From positions 1 to 64,000 of the IMG/VR virus record IMGVR_UViG_3300029442_000001: a DNA stretch of 64,000 nt; one strand, 5' to 3'. Below the pieces are notes generated by a model, which was not told the origin of the DNA, ran no database searches, and worked only from the letters and a program-made list of their open reading frames with translations. Shown in pieces: positions 63,630 to 64,000 of the stretch. Numbering within the stretch: position 1 is the first letter of the stretch; each line of letters opens with the position of its first letter. Both the position numbers and the translations under genes were made by a program. Source of the DNA: a virus.

Positions 63630-64000
63630 TTGCATTTGCAGGCCTCAAAGGAATCAAACACTGTTACATTCTTGCAGTTTTCTTTTGCCATAAATTTCAT
63701 GTCAGCAGATGATCGAATTGAATCAGTAGTAAAAATTTGATTAAAATACTTAAAAATAATCTCCATACCCTTAGAGAAAATTCCATGCGTTACATATAAC
63801 CCCATGTATAAATTCCTCTGTCGCTTCCTAATAATATCTGCGATACCAATAAAAGTACCGCCGCCATCACAAATATCATCAATGATCAAAACATTATCGT
63901 ATAAGAATTCATTTGCTTCTGGAACATTGAAACCTTCAAACAATCCAGTTTCAGGATTTCTCTTCTTTGTTGCAAACAAGACCTGTACTGGCCACTGTCC
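63626..64000 (-). CDS. prs: PRPP synthetase, C-terminal part (5' end outside window)
   Basis: 124 codons to the window edge. VLIIDDICDGGGTFIGIADIIRKR is the PRPP-binding loop of the phosphoribosyltransferase fold, then VTHGIFSKGMEIIFKYFNQIFTTDSI as in Prs. The enzyme makes PRPP from ribose 5-phosphate and ATP. Many T4-like phages pair Prs with a nicotinamide phosphoribosyltransferase (NadV) to rebuild NAD+. That partner would lie outside this window, so the pairing is not seen. Confidence 0.85.
   Translation of the reverse strand, partial: GQWPVQVLFATKKRNPETGLFEGFNVPEANEFLYDNVLIIDDICDGGGTFIGIADIIRKRQRNLYMGLYVTHGIFSKGMEIIFKYFNQIFTTDSIRSSADMKFMAKENCKNVTVFDSFEACKCK

Overview
This window is part of the genome of a large, AT-rich tailed phage of the T4-like (myovirus) type, probably a very large or 'huge' aquatic phage. 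It carries tail-fibre and adhesin genes, a PAAR spike tip, a gp41-type DnaB helicase, an ATP-dependent DNA ligase, an RNA ligase, a class II ribonucleotide reductase, free-standing homing endonucleases, and many copies of GATAAATA. That octamer is one base away from the T4 late-promoter octamer TATAAATA. Early-type genes have sigma70 promoters (TTGACA, 17-18 bp, TGC-TATAMT), which points to a proteobacterium-like host; the host cannot be named from the sequence.

Layout. 1-2.1 kb and 6.2-8.9 kb: collagen-like and lectin-like tail proteins. 2.2-4.9 kb: helicase, then a chain of pentapeptide-repeat genes. 5.0-6.2 kb: a SpeD-like decarboxylase and two small late proteins. 9-21.3 kb: a virion/late block with core-like and baseplate-like proteins, PAAR, a RecB-type nuclease and nrdJ, invaded by an HNH gene (frameshifted) and a GIY-YIG gene. 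21.3-22.8 kb: a short minus-strand early operon. 22.8-26 kb: early genes with two WGR-like proteins just before DNA ligase. 26-34.6 kb: fibre and adhesin proteins (one of 1857 aa) and a coiled-coil membrane protein. 34.7-37.1 kb: ClpX, ribosomal protein bS21, Hsp20 and ClpS. 37-41 kb: glycosyltransferase, NADAR protein, metallophosphatase-like gene and a 110-bp tandem duplication. 41-43 kb and 48.5 kb: an unrecognised family of about 11 small proteins. 43-53 kb: small early genes, RNA ligase, more pentapeptide chains, two candidate structured RNAs and a degenerate tRNA. 53-60 kb: zinc-ribbon and SGNH proteins, then a late cassette of four ADP-ribosyltransferase-like paralogues (one fused to a P-loop kinase), a nucleotidyltransferase and a metallopeptidase. 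60-64 kb (minus strand): a nuclease-like protein, a ClpP-like protease, twin membrane microproteins, an RlmN-like radical SAM enzyme and the end of a PRPP synthetase.

Possible joint working. Eight late genes have GATAAATA exactly 5 nt before the ATG, so T4-style initiation would give leaderless mRNAs. Most proteins of the 54-61 kb cassette share an N-terminal M-x-[IL]-x-E or M-x-x-[IL]-x-E tag resembling T4 capsid-targeting/prohead-protease sites. I infer a set of capsid-packaged, injected effectors analogous to T4 Alt. NADAR, WGR and Prs genes add an NAD/ADP-ribose theme, and ClpX/ClpP/ClpS/Hsp20 form a phage-encoded protein quality-control set. The ART, capsid-packaging and structured-RNA calls are inferences that need structural or experimental tests.
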